A DNA stretch of 60,614 bases from Verrucomicrobiota bacterium. GTDB taxonomy: Bacteria > Verrucomicrobiota > Verrucomicrobiia > Limisphaerales > Fontisphaeraceae. Numbering within the stretch: the first letter of the stretch is position 1; every line of letters begins with the position of its first letter. The notes beneath the pieces are model-generated. The model saw nothing but the letters and a program-made list of their open reading frames with translations, did not search any database and had not been told where the DNA came from. A program made the position numbers and the translations under genes. Below, one piece after another: positions 16,776-24,308 of the stretch. Where the stretch lies: assembly GCA_037139415.1 (NCBI GenBank), contig JBAXGN010000015.1, positions 1 through 60,614 on the forward strand, given 5' to 3'.

Positions 16776-17333
16776 ATGGACGAATTGAAACCGAGCGACA
16801 TGCCAAATTTAAAACCGATGATGGGTGTGCGGCTACTGGGCGGATTTCAAAAATTCGCCCGGACAGTTACGCATTCCAGCGGTCATCCCATGGCGTTTAC
16901 CGTCGCGGTCGCCACGATTTTGATTTGGGCGATGACTGAACCGTTGTTTGGCGATGGCAACACTTGGCTGCTCGCCATCAACACGGTCGCCACCATCGTC
17001 ACCTTTTTGATGATCTTCCTGATTCGCAACGCTCAAAATCGGGAGAGTGAAGCGGTGCAATTAAAACTTGATGAATTGATTCGGGCCACGAAGTCGGCGC
17101 AAAACTCACTGCTGGACATTGAGGAGTTGTCGGTGGAAGAGCTGGACCGAATCAAGGCACGATTCGAGCGGCTTGCCCGAAAGGCGCGCGCAGAGTCCAG
17201 TCCTGGCGAGACCGATATTATTCTCCGGGAAGAGCGCCAGACCGCACGCGAAAACATCTCGCTCAAGCTGGGTGGGCGGTCTGGTGAGGGGGCAACGCAA
17301 CGGAGCACGGTCGGCGCAGATTCAAAGGACTAA
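16776..17333 (+). CDS. Low-affinity iron permease family membrane protein
   Basis: This 185-residue protein matches the low-affinity iron permease family (PF04120 type): FQKFARTVTHSSGHPMAF, then TILIWAMTEPLFG, WLLAINTVATIVTFLMIFLI and RNAQNRESEAVQLKLDELIRA. It has two membrane helices (about residues 46-65 and 75-98) and a charged cytoplasmic C-terminus. The family is named after yeast Fet4; in bacteria the iron role is not well shown and many such small proteins are stress-associated. ATG 16776 is chosen because of a very strong Shine-Dalgarno (AGGAGGGGGAGG), exceptional in this block where most leaders lack one. Confidence 0.8.
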   Translation: MDELKPSDMPNLKPMMGVRLLGGFQKFARTVTHSSGHPMAFTVAVATILIWAMTEPLFGDGNTWLLAINTVATIVTFLMIFLIRNAQNRESEAVQLKLDELIRATKSAQNSLLDIEELSVEELDRIKARFERLARKARAESSPGETDIILREERQTARENISLKLGGRSGEGATQRSTVGADSKD

Positions 17334-17412
17334 CCCACCCGTAGCGGCAACAAGGTGACCCAACTCAAACTTGTGCCTTACGATCAAGAACTTGAGTCCC
17401 ACCGTATTCACG

Positions 17413-17457
17413 GTAGGGTTACACCCCATAGCGAAGCCGGGCCCGCTAATGCATTGT
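17413..17457 (+). promoter_or_regulatory. Palindromic stress-regulon promoter P5
   Basis: GTAGGGTTACACCCCATAGC (17413-17432), then 19 nt, then CATTGT (17452-17457), one base off the TANNGT consensus. It lies 132 nt upstream of the PRC-barrel gene at 17565. Confidence 0.68.
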
Positions 17458-17564
17458 GGAGTATCGGTTCCAGGGTTGTTCGCGGCGAAACCGGAATTTT
17501 ACAAATGCGGTCCGCCGTCCGCCAACCGGAATATTGACTAAATCAAAAAACACAAACATCTATT

Positions 17565-18344
17565 ATGCTAAGCACGGCGAAAATGCTAAAGGATTATAAA
17601 TTGAACAGCCTCGATGGGGAGATCGGGAAGGTTGAAGAATTCTATTTTGATGACCGGCACTGGACCATTCGTTATCTGGTGGCCGATACCGGGAACTGGC
17701 TTACGGGCAGGCAGGTGTTGATATCTCCGTATGCGCTGGGCACCGTGAATCGCGAAGCGCAACACATCGCCATTGATTTAACGCAAAAGCAGATTGAAGA
17801 GGGTCCCTGCTTGAACAGCGACAAGCCCGTCTCGCGCCAATTTGAGGAGGCCTACCATGGGCATTACCGGTGGCCGATGTATTGGGGCGGGCCGTACGTG
17901 TGGGGGGCGAATCCCCACCTTGTGCGTGACCGGAAAAAATGGCGGAAAACAACCCCGGATGAGAAACCATGGGATCCCTATTTGCGCAGCACTGACGATG
18001 TGAATGGTCATCTCATCGAAGCCACCGATGGGGAGATCGGCCACGTGGAGGATTTTATCATTGATGACGAAACGTGGGCGATTCGGTATCTAATCATCAA
18101 TACCCGCAACTGGTGGCCGGGAAAAAAGGTATTACTTTCACCGCAATGGATTGAGCATGTTAGTTGGAGCCAGTCCAAAGTCTTTGTCAATCTTTGCCGA
18201 GCGACCATCAAGCAGTCACCGGAATTCGTGGCCGAGACGTTGCTGACTCGGGATTATGAGGTCGGATTGCATCACCATTACAACCGCCAAGGATACTGGA
18301 TTGATGAACGACCTGGTATGGCCAAAACCGTTTCCACCTCGTGA
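17565..18344 (+). CDS. Two-PRC-barrel protein (paralogue of 7190)
   Basis: This 259-residue soluble protein has PRC-barrels at about residues 8-82 (LNSLDGEIGKVEEFYFDD, GRQVLISPYALG) and 145-220 (VNGHLIEATDGEIGHVEDFIIDD, GKKVLLSPQW). The linker is rich in aromatic residues (YHGHYRWPMYWGGPYVWG). The layout and many residues match the gene at 7190, so they are duplicates. The start follows an A/C-rich leader (ACAAACATCTATT-ATG) without a Shine-Dalgarno sequence. It is probably monocistronic from P5. The molecular role is unknown; PRC-barrels often anchor partner proteins. Confidence 0.85.
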   Translation: MLSTAKMLKDYKLNSLDGEIGKVEEFYFDDRHWTIRYLVADTGNWLTGRQVLISPYALGTVNREAQHIAIDLTQKQIEEGPCLNSDKPVSRQFEEAYHGHYRWPMYWGGPYVWGANPHLVRDRKKWRKTTPDEKPWDPYLRSTDDVNGHLIEATDGEIGHVEDFIIDDETWAIRYLIINTRNWWPGKKVLLSPQWIEHVSWSQSKVFVNLCRATIKQSPEFVAETLLTRDYEVGLHHHYNRQGYWIDERPGMAKTVSTS

Positions 18345-18428
18345 CTGCACCCTTGAGCGGCTGCCGCAGATTGGGGACAAGGCGATTGAACACAAGCATT
18401 ACTCTGCCTCAATTGAGGGGCTATCGAG

Positions 18429-18473
18429 TGGGGTGAACACCCCATAGTCAAGGGGTAGTCCATGGCTTAGGGT
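18429..18473 (+). promoter_or_regulatory. Palindromic stress-regulon promoter P6
   Basis: TGGGGTGAACACCCCATAGT (18429-18448) has perfect 7-bp arms. TAGGGT (18468-18473) follows after 19 nt. The inferred start is about 40 nt before the gene at 18521. Confidence 0.72.
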
Positions 18474-18520
18474 GTCATCTGCGGTAAAACCAAAAACGCA
18501 ACGATGAAAGAAAAACTATT

Positions 18521-18964
18521 ATGGCCAAGCACAATGCAGTCGAGGCGATTTACCAATCCCACGCTGAAGCCGAAGCTGCGGTCAAGGAATTGCAGCGCTC
18601 TGGTTTTGACATGAAGAAACTGTCGATTGTCGGACGCGACCAGCACACGGAAGAACACGTGGTCGGCTTCTACAATGCTGGGGATCGTATGAAATACTGG
18701 GGAAAACTGGGAGCCTTCGGCGGCGGGATGTGGGGGATGATGTTCGGGTCCGCCACCTTTTTGATTCCAGGTCTCGGTCCGTTGCTGGTGACGGGGCCAC
18801 TCGCCGGCTGGATCACCATGGACCGTCTGCCCGAGACCGGCGACCAGGGCTTCTACCTGAAGCAGCAGCTCAATAACAAGCTCATCGAGTACAAGCAATA
18901 CATCGACAAAAACGGCAAAGACCTGCCAGAAGTTCGCAGCTGGAAATGGAGCAACTCCAAATGA
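18521..18964 (+). CDS. Chimera: YflT-like general stress protein N-terminus fused to phosphoketolase C-terminal tail
   Basis: Residues 1 to about 100 form a general stress protein: a YflT-like ferredoxin-fold part (AIYQSHAEAEAAVKELQ, KLSIVGRD), then Gly-rich hydrophobic helices (GKLGAFGGGMWGMMFG, IPGLGPLLVTGPLAGWI). The usual continuation of that family is missing. From about residue 102 (MDRLPETG, YLKQQLNNKLIEYKQYI, DLPEVRSWKW) the sequence instead resembles the extreme C-terminus of xylulose-5-phosphate phosphoketolase. The simplest reading is an in-frame deletion that removed the end of the stress gene and nearly all of a phosphoketolase gene. The product may still insert in the membrane. 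Its stop overlaps the aldolase start (ATGA), as expected if phosphoketolase and aldolase were once neighbours. Confidence 0.8.
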   Translation: MAKHNAVEAIYQSHAEAEAAVKELQRSGFDMKKLSIVGRDQHTEEHVVGFYNAGDRMKYWGKLGAFGGGMWGMMFGSATFLIPGLGPLLVTGPLAGWITMDRLPETGDQGFYLKQQLNNKLIEYKQYIDKNGKDLPEVRSWKWSNSK

Positions 18965-20043
18965 ACACGCAACACCTCATCGACACCGCGAGGGCGCTGG
19001 TCGCCGGTGACAAGGGCCTGCTGGCGATGGATGAAAGTACTCCAACCTGTAATAAACGATTTGCCAAATTGAGGATTCCTCAGACCGAGGAAGCCCGGTG
19101 CGCCTATCGGGAGATGATTGTCACCACGCCCGGTCTCGGTGAGAGTATCAGTGGTGCGATCCTGTGCGATGAGACGATCCGCCAGCGGAGGAAGGATGGC
19201 ACTTCTTTCGTCAAAATCCTCGCTGATGCAGGAATCATTCCCGGCATCAAGGTTGATACCGGCGCGAAGGCCATGGCCGGTCATCCCGGAGAGAAAATTA
19301 CCGAAGGTTTGGCCGGATTGCGCGAACGCCTGAATGAATACTCGCAACTGGGCGCGTGCTTCGCCAAGTGGCGTGCGGTGCTTGCCGTGAGCGATGAAAA
19401 TCCCAGCCGGAGTTGCATCGAGGCCAACGCGCAGGCGTTGGCTCGCTACGCTGCGTTGTGTCAGGAAGCCGGGCTGGTGCCAATTGTCGAACCCGAGGTG
19501 CTCATGGACGGTGGACATTCGCTGGAACGTTGTCGCAAAGTAACCGAGGAAGTCCTGCGAAACGTGTTCATTCAGCTTAATTGCCAGCGCGTGCTGCTGG
19601 AAGGCATGATCCTCAAGCCCAACATGGTGCTCGCAGGCTTAACCTGCCCCCAGCAGGCAGCGCTGGACGTGGTGGCCGATGCCTCGGTGAGGTGCCTGCT
19701 GCGAACCGTCCCGGCTGCCGTTCCGGGGATAGCGTTTTTGTCAGGAGGGCAATCCGCTGAACTGGCCTCGGCCCGTTTGAACGCCATGAATGTTCGATTC
19801 AAGTCGCGACTGCCGTGGGCGTTGGCGTTTTCGTTTGCCCGCGCCATCCAACAGCCGGCTTTGGAGATTTGGCAAGGCGAGAAGGCCCACGAGGCAGCGG
19901 CGCAGCAAGTGCTGGCTCATCGAGCCAGATGCAATCGGGCAGCGCGCCGTGGTGAATACTCTGCCGCCATGGAGGGGACATACGTTGGGGTGAGTTCGTC
20001 AATCATTTCACCTATGGATTTGTCAGCGATGGCGACTTCATGA
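18961..20043 (+). CDS. Class I fructose-bisphosphate aldolase with altered C-terminus
   Basis: This 360-residue Schiff-base aldolase cleaves fructose-1,6-bisphosphate into dihydroxyacetone phosphate and glyceraldehyde 3-phosphate. GLLAMDEST and ETIRQ are typical, as is [13 protein letters not shown] with the Schiff-base Lys. The family part ends near [19 protein letters not shown]. The last residues up to the stop at 20043 are not aldolase; they come from reading a transketolase remnant in another frame. Enzyme activity could be kept or changed, since the C-terminal tail of class I aldolases takes part in catalysis. ATG 18961 overlaps the upstream stop. Expression is probably from P6. Confidence 0.93.
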   Translation: MNTQHLIDTARALVAGDKGLLAMDESTPTCNKRFAKLRIPQTEEARCAYREMIVTTPGLGESISGAILCDETIRQRRKDGTSFVKILADAGIIPGIKVDTGAKAMAGHPGEKITEGLAGLRERLNEYSQLGACFAKWRAVLAVSDENPSRSCIEANAQALARYAALCQEAGLVPIVEPEVLMDGGHSLERCRKVTEEVLRNVFIQLNCQRVLLEGMILKPNMVLAGLTCPQQAALDVVADASVRCLLRTVPAAVPGIAFLSGGQSAELASARLNAMNVRFKSRLPWALAFSFARAIQQPALEIWQGEKAHEAAAQQVLAHRARCNRAARRGEYSAAMEGTYVGVSSSIISPMDLSAMATS

Positions 20044-20311
20044 AGGGCGTAACGGCCGAAGCCGCTTCGTAGGCGGACCACCTAAAACTCGGCAAGCTCA
20101 GTTATCTTTACGATGAGAACCGTATCACACTCGCAGCCTCGACACAGCTCAGCTCCACTGAAGACCACGCCCAGCGTTTCGCGGCGTATGGCTGGCACCC
20201 ACGTCCATCGCGGAGGGCAATGACTTGGAGGCCATCAGTCGCGCCATCAGCATAGCCCGCCAGGAAACTGGATACCCCTCGCTGATCCTGGCACACACCC
20301 ACCTTGGTTAG
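19995..20311 (+). pseudogene. Transketolase fragment (decayed)
   Basis: In a frame different from the aldolase, this stretch reads [22 protein letters not shown], a TAG stop, DHLKLGKLSYLYDEN, ITLAAST, DHAQRFAAYGWH, then after a frameshift SIAEGNDLEAISRAI and YPSLILAHTHLG. These are the thiamine-diphosphate-binding region of transketolase (SDGDLMEG and the following helices). The N-terminal and C-terminal thirds are absent. It has at least one stop and one frameshift and is joined directly to the aldolase 3' end, so it is a deletion scar. It suggests an ancestral phosphoketolase-aldolase-transketolase cluster. Confidence 0.85.
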
Positions 20312-20352
20312 CAGGCACCGTTTTCGTCGAACGATGCCCTCAAAAATCCATG

Positions 20353-20397
20353 GTAGGGTTACACCCCATAGGCACAAACCGGTTGATGAACTAATGT
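20353..20397 (+). promoter_or_regulatory. Palindromic stress-regulon promoter P7
   Basis: GTAGGGTTACACCCCATAGG (20353-20372), then 19 nt, then TAATGT (20392-20397). It lies about 75 nt before the triple-BON gene and just after the transketolase scar. Confidence 0.72.
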
Positions 20398-20446
20398 GTC
20401 TCCTTGATGGCAATTGAATTGCCGTCAAAAACACAAAAAAATCAAA

Positions 20447-21103
20447 ATGAAAACTAATGCGGAATTACAACAAGACGTTCAGGATGCCATCAAATGGCAA
20501 CCGTTATTGAACGCAGCAGAAATTGGTGTGACTGCCAAAGATGGTATCGTTTCACTCACAGGTGTTGTTGACAACTACTCCAAAAAATCAGAAGCGGAAG
20601 ACGCCGCTAAGAACGTAGCAGGAGTCACTGCCGTGGTCGAGAAAATTGAGGTAAGGTTTCCGAACACGTGGAGTAAAACCAACACTGAAATCGCCACAGA
20701 AGTGTTGACTGCTTTGAAGACGCGTTGGGACGTTCCTAACGACAAAATCAAAGTCAAGGTCGAAGCAGGATGGATTACCCTGACGGGTGAATTGAATTGG
20801 AATTACCAAAAGGACGCTGCTGAAGACGCGATCAAGTATCTGATGGGCGTTAAAGGGGTAACGAACGACATCACCATCAAATCAGAAACAAATAACGCCG
20901 TTGAAAAAGCGGCGATTGAAAGTGCGTTAAAACGCAACTGGTCAATAAACGAGAAGGATATTCGTGTGCAGGTATCCGGTCATAACGCAACCCTGACTGG
21001 CAAGGTTGCTTCATGGTATCAAAAGGACGAGGCTGGAAATATTGCCTGGGGTGCCCCTGGTGTTTGGACCGTGAATAATGAATTGGTTGTTGCATGTGCG
21101 TAA
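20447..21103 (+). CDS. Triple BON-domain protein
   Basis: This 218-residue soluble protein has three BON domains: about residues 4-70 (LQQDVQDAIKWQPLLNAAEIGV, GIVSLTGVVDNY), 76-145 (VLTALKTRWDVPNDKIKVKVEAGWITLTG) and 150-215 (IESALKRNWSINEKDIRVQV, NATLTGKVASWYQKDEA). BON modules bind phospholipid or other hydrophobic ligands and are typical of osmotic-shock proteins such as OsmY, but no signal peptide is seen here. The start follows AAAACACAAAAAAATCAAA, with no Shine-Dalgarno. It is probably monocistronic from P7. Cytoplasmic triple-BON proteins are frequent in soil-bacterial stress clusters; the ligand is unknown. Confidence 0.9.
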   Translation: MKTNAELQQDVQDAIKWQPLLNAAEIGVTAKDGIVSLTGVVDNYSKKSEAEDAAKNVAGVTAVVEKIEVRFPNTWSKTNTEIATEVLTALKTRWDVPNDKIKVKVEAGWITLTGELNWNYQKDAAEDAIKYLMGVKGVTNDITIKSETNNAVEKAAIESALKRNWSINEKDIRVQVSGHNATLTGKVASWYQKDEAGNIAWGAPGVWTVNNELVVACA

Positions 21104-21378
21104 CTAAGACGCGAGAGGGCTTTCTTCACGCTACATTCGTCCCATTTTGAGACGGATGAATAGACCTTCTAGCAATTGGGATTAACCAATCGACCCGAAT
21201 GGGTTTCATGTGAGCGCCTAAACCAATCGTTCCCTTGAAGCCCATTCAATCTGTCGTTTCTGTGGTGGGTCATCGTTCTGACGGGAAGATGAAGATGCTT
21301 AGCGCATTTCGATTCCACAGTTGATGGTGTTCTTGAGAGATGACCACCTTCTAAACCGCCCGACAGAAAGCCATGAGC
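21104..21378. other. Non-coding stretch after the BON gene
   Basis: No credible gene was found. Near 21142-21166 there is a weak stem (ATTCGTC ... GACGGAT, with one G-T pair) that might act as a terminator for the BON gene, and AATTGGGATTAACCAAT at 21172-21188 can also fold. Neither has a U-run. The next feature is promoter P8. Confidence 0.4.
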
Positions 21379-21423
21379 TGGGGTGAACACCCCATAGCGT
21401 CCGCGAGATTGGCAGGTTACTTT
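21379..21423 (+). promoter_or_regulatory. Palindromic stress-regulon promoter P8
   Basis: TGGGGTGAACACCCCATAGC (21379-21398) has perfect 7-bp arms. TACTTT (21418-21423) follows after 19 nt. The leader to lemA would be about 180 nt, the longest of the set, and contains no convincing gene. Confidence 0.7.
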
Positions 21424-21613
21424 CTTGGCCACGGATAATACAATTTGGATTGTCGAAGTGGAGGTTACGGTTAGCCGTCGAAACCTCTGGCCGTTTCAAT
21501 CGGCAGCTTCATTTTTGATCGGCACAATTTTAGCGTTTTGCATATTAGTGGCATCAAAGGGATCACCAAAAGTGACTCTTGACGTTGAAAAAGACAACTA
21601 TGATCGTTAAATA

Positions 21614-22252
21614 ATGATGAAAAAGCCCGGCATTTTTCTTGGAGTCGTTGCGTTGATTGGCGTGTCTGTTTTGATCCTCATCGCTGTCGCGGGTGGAAGC
21701 TACAATCGCCTGGTTAAGCTTTCACAGGGGGTGGACACCCAATGGGCGCAGGTACAAAACGTGTATCAACGCCGCGCGGATTTGATTCCCAACCTCGTCG
21801 CTACCGTTTCCGGCGCAGCAAAGTTTGAAAAATCTACGCTGACGGAAATCACCCAGGCCCGAGCGTCCGTCGGTCAAGTGAAAATGGATTCCACTACCGC
21901 ACCGACCGATCCGGGAAAACTAGCAGCTTTTGATCAAGCGCAGGGACAACTTTCTTCTGCCTTGTCGCGTTTGTTAGTGGTTGTCGAACGTTATCCTAAT
22001 TTGAAGGCAACCGAGAATTTTCGAGAATTGCAGGCGCAACTTGAAGGCACAGAAAACCGCATCAGTGTTGAACGCCGGGACTTTAATGGCGCGGTTCAAA
22101 ACTACAACACGGCCATCAAATCATTTCCTGCAGTTATTTATGCGTCAGCCTTGGGCTTCCAATATAAACCGTATTTTGCCTCCGCGCCCGGCGCTGAAAT
22201 TGCGCCCAAGGTTCAATTCGACTTTGGCAATGTCGTAACTAACAAGCCCTGA
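21614..22252 (+). CDS. lemA: LemA family membrane protein
   Basis: This 212-residue protein has one N-terminal membrane helix (residues 8-28) and the LemA helical domain: YNRLVKLSQGVDTQWAQVQN, YQRRADLIPNLVATV, then RLLVVVERYPNLKATENF and ISVERRDFNGAVQNYN. These are diagnostic. LemA proteins are membrane-anchored four-helix proteins usually encoded next to TPM-domain genes, as here. Their function is not settled, but they are linked to envelope maintenance. ATG 21614 is preferred; a second Met follows directly. The three genes lemA-TPM-TPM are tightly spaced and form one unit from P8. Confidence 0.95.
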   Translation: MMKKPGIFLGVVALIGVSVLILIAVAGGSYNRLVKLSQGVDTQWAQVQNVYQRRADLIPNLVATVSGAAKFEKSTLTEITQARASVGQVKMDSTTAPTDPGKLAAFDQAQGQLSSALSRLLVVVERYPNLKATENFRELQAQLEGTENRISVERRDFNGAVQNYNTAIKSFPAVIYASALGFQYKPYFASAPGAEIAPKVQFDFGNVVTNKP

Positions 22253-22255
22253 TTG

Positions 22256-22993
22256 ATGAAACATTATTGGATCGCTCTGGTTGTGGTATGTTGCTTCCGC
22301 ACTTTTGCGGTTGAAGGGATTCCGCCGTCACCGACTCAATATTTTAACGACTATGCCAAGGTTGTGTCGGCAGCCACCACGGCGCACCTGAACCAAATAC
22401 TTGAAGAATTTGAGCGCCAAAGTTCGGATCAAATTGTGGTGGCAGTATTTCCAAAATTGCCGCCGGATTCCTCGCTTGAAGATTACACGCTCCGGGCATT
22501 TCGGTCGTGGGCGGTGGGTCAAAAAACAAAAAATAACGGGGCCGTACTTTTTGTCTTCGTACAGGATCACAAGCTATTTTTGCAGGTCGGCTACGGATTG
22601 GAAGGTGTTCTACCCGATGCGCTCTGCAAAAGGATTATTGACGACCAAATTTCTCCGCGCTTCAAGGTAGGTGATTTTGACAGTGGACTCACCGCTGGTG
22701 TTCAGGCAATCATCGCTGCGGCCAAAGGCGAATACAAAGGAACCGGTGCTACCGTGGCCGATAATCGAACCTCACACGGAACGGGAAGTTCCTTAATTGG
22801 CATTGGATTGATCGTGTTGATTATTGTTTTTGCTGTATTCAGCAGACGATCAGGAATGTTTTGGCCATGGTTATTACTTGCCAGCAGCGGTACAAGTTGT
22901 GGCAGGGGTGGGGTCGGGGGCAATTCCGGCGGCGGTGGATTCTCTGGTGGCGGTGGCAGCAGTGGCGGCGGTGGGGCGGGAGGTTCATGGTGA
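22256..22993 (+). CDS. TPM-domain (YgcG-type) membrane protein
   Basis: This 245-residue protein has a short signal peptide, a TPM domain at about residues 28-160 (YFNDYAKVVSA, HLNQILEEFERQSSDQIVVAV, NNGAVLFVFVQDHKLFLQVGYGLEG), one membrane helix (LIGIGLIVLIIVFAVF) and a Gly/Ser-rich tail ending GGAGGSW. The Gly-rich tail is typical of bacterial TPM proteins. The domain was described as a phosphatase in plant thylakoids, but the bacterial role is unclear. It starts at the ATG after the TTG at 22253 and follows lemA by 3 nt. LemA and TPM probably act together at the membrane. Confidence 0.9.
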   Translation: MKHYWIALVVVCCFRTFAVEGIPPSPTQYFNDYAKVVSAATTAHLNQILEEFERQSSDQIVVAVFPKLPPDSSLEDYTLRAFRSWAVGQKTKNNGAVLFVFVQDHKLFLQVGYGLEGVLPDALCKRIIDDQISPRFKVGDFDSGLTAGVQAIIAAAKGEYKGTGATVADNRTSHGTGSSLIGIGLIVLIIVFAVFSRRSGMFWPWLLLASSGTSCGRGGVGGNSGGGGFSGGGGSSGGGGAGGSW

Positions 22994-22995
22994 CT

Positions 22996-23388
22996 ATGCA
23001 CCCGAAGGCATTCATAAACCAATTGCTGCACGCCACGCTGGTAAGCGCGATTCGCGACGTGGAGAAACAAACTTCCGGCCAAATCCGCGTTTTGATCAGT
23101 CATAAATCCGTGGCGGATCCGGTGGGCTTCGCACAAAAGGAGTTTTCGCGGCTCGGCATGGCCAGTTTGACGGAACGAAATGGCGTGCTGATTTTTGTGA
23201 CTCCGCGCAGTCGCAAATTTGCGGTGATCGGTGGCGCTGCCGTTCACGCAAAATGCGGCGATGTTTTTTGGCAGGAACTGGCGCAAGCCATGACGGTCTA
23301 TTTCCGAAAATCCGAGTTCACTGAAGGCATTGCTTACGGCGTCAGAAAAGCTGGTGAACTGCTGGCCAAACATTTTCCACGCCGCTAA
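22996..23388 (+). CDS. Second TPM-domain protein, soluble
   Basis: This 130-residue protein consists of one TPM-like domain (residues 15-125: VSAIRDVEKQTSGQIRVLISH, ERNGVLIFVTPRSRKFAVIGG, FRKSEFTEGIAYGVRKAGELLAKHF). It has no signal peptide or membrane helix, unlike its neighbour. ATG 22996 is used because GGGAGG lies 12 nt upstream; an ATG at 22987 overlaps the previous gene and is too close to that site. The pair of a membrane-bound and a soluble TPM protein after LemA is a known arrangement. It probably belongs to the same complex, but its biochemistry is unknown. Confidence 0.85.
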   Translation: MHPKAFINQLLHATLVSAIRDVEKQTSGQIRVLISHKSVADPVGFAQKEFSRLGMASLTERNGVLIFVTPRSRKFAVIGGAAVHAKCGDVFWQELAQAMTVYFRKSEFTEGIAYGVRKAGELLAKHFPRR

Positions 23389-23432
23389 TGGTGCTGACTG
23401 AACAAGCTGAACGGTTTTGATGATTTAATCTT

Positions 23433-23495
23433 ATGAAGCCAATCCTTTCCGGTCTCGTCTCGGTGACAGTGAATGAAAACCCATTTCGCTTATGA
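23433..23495 (+). CDS. Possible 20-residue leader peptide
   Basis: A short frame (MKPILSGLVSVTV...) starts at ATG 23433 after TTAATCTT and stops with an ATGA overlap on the next gene's start at 23492. Such coupling could regulate the DUF2934 gene, but the frame is short and could arise by chance. No family is recognised. Confidence 0.25.
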   Translation: MKPILSGLVSVTVNENPFRL

Positions 23496-23743
23496 AAAAA
23501 CACAAATTATCCAAAACTCAACAAGCGGTCATTGCACCGGAGACAACGTCAACTGGAGGCAGGGCTCCAGATGAAATTAATTTTACGCCTGCGCCGGACG
23601 AAGTGGCCAGAAGAGCTTACTTCGCCTATGAAAATCACGGTTCGCAACCTGGGCACGAGGTGCAGCATTGGCTGGCGGCCGAGTCGGAATTGATCGCGAA
23701 ACGCAACCAGACGCGCGTCCACGGATTCCACAATAAAGCATAA
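23492..23743 (+). CDS. DUF2934 family small protein (paralogue)
   Basis: This 83-residue protein has the same core as the gene at 15727: PDEVARRAYFAYENHGSQPG, then HEVQHWLAAESELIAKRNQ, ending HGFHNKA. The N-terminal 30 residues are polar and unrelated to the paralogue's. No hydrophobic segment is present. It lies 103 nt after the TPM gene and 43 nt before dps, with no palindromic promoter of its own, so it is probably on the P8 transcript. Function unknown; the repeated occurrence in this block supports a stress role. Confidence 0.8.
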   Translation: MKKHKLSKTQQAVIAPETTSTGGRAPDEINFTPAPDEVARRAYFAYENHGSQPGHEVQHWLAAESELIAKRNQTRVHGFHNKA

Positions 23744-23786
23744 ATACTTTTCCAAACAACAACCATAAAACGAAAGCATAAACATT

Positions 23787-24308
23787 ATGAAAACCATGCA
23801 CAAAAACAACACGGAAGCGCCGAAAATGTACGAAACTGAAAATGACATTTCGCTCCAGCGTCGGACTCAATTGAATGCCCTAATGAACCAGCGATTGGCA
23901 TCTGCCGTGGATTTGCAGATGCAGATGAAGCAGGCGCATTGGAACGTGAAAGGTCCTAGCTTTATCGGTCTGCACGAATTGTTCGATAAGGTGGCCGAAG
24001 CGGTCGAAGGCTACGTGGATCAGATCGCCGAGCGCATTGTTCAACTCGGTGGCGTGGCTGAAGGCACTGTGCGCATGGCGGCGGCGCGCACTCGGCTTTG
24101 CGAATATTCACCAGAGATTTCTGATGGCATGGCACATGTCGAAGGCGTGGCACGCGCACTTTCGACTTTTGGCCAAGAAGTTCGCAATACGATCAATGAA
24201 GCGGACGAACTTGATGACGCCGACACGGCGGATTTGTTCACAGAGATTTCCCGCGGCATTGACAAGTGGCTGTGGTTTGTCGAAGCCCACTCCCAAGCCA
24301 CGAAATAG
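23787..24308 (+). CDS. dps: Dps-family DNA-protection ferritin
   Basis: This 173-residue protein is a Dps/mini-ferritin. The ferroxidase-site region reads MKQAHWNVKGPSFIGLHELFDK and AEAVEGYVDQIAERIVQLGG, with the His, Asp and Glu positions expected for the inter-subunit iron site. SRGIDKWLWFVEAH near the C-terminus is also typical. Dps dodecamers oxidise ferrous iron with hydrogen peroxide and can coat DNA under starvation or oxidative stress. The N-terminal 30 residues are polar and could contact DNA. The leader is A/C-rich without Shine-Dalgarno (AAAGCATAAACATT-ATG). It is followed by a scarred non-coding region. Confidence 0.93.
   Translation: MKTMHKNNTEAPKMYETENDISLQRRTQLNALMNQRLASAVDLQMQMKQAHWNVKGPSFIGLHELFDKVAEAVEGYVDQIAERIVQLGGVAEGTVRMAAARTRLCEYSPEISDGMAHVEGVARALSTFGQEVRNTINEADELDDADTADLFTEISRGIDKWLWFVEAHSQATK

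Noticed and set aside
21425-21610. 61-residue frame before lemA with one hydrophobic segment
   Set aside because: It needs a TTG start that lies at or before the inferred P8 transcript start, has no ribosome site, and no family resemblance. It is more likely leader sequence.
21727-21745. Palindrome-like GGGTGGACACCCAATG inside lemA
   Set aside because: It resembles the stress operator, but it is inside coding sequence, lacks CATAGC, and has no phased hexamer. It encodes the conserved LemA residues GVDTQW, which explains the bases.
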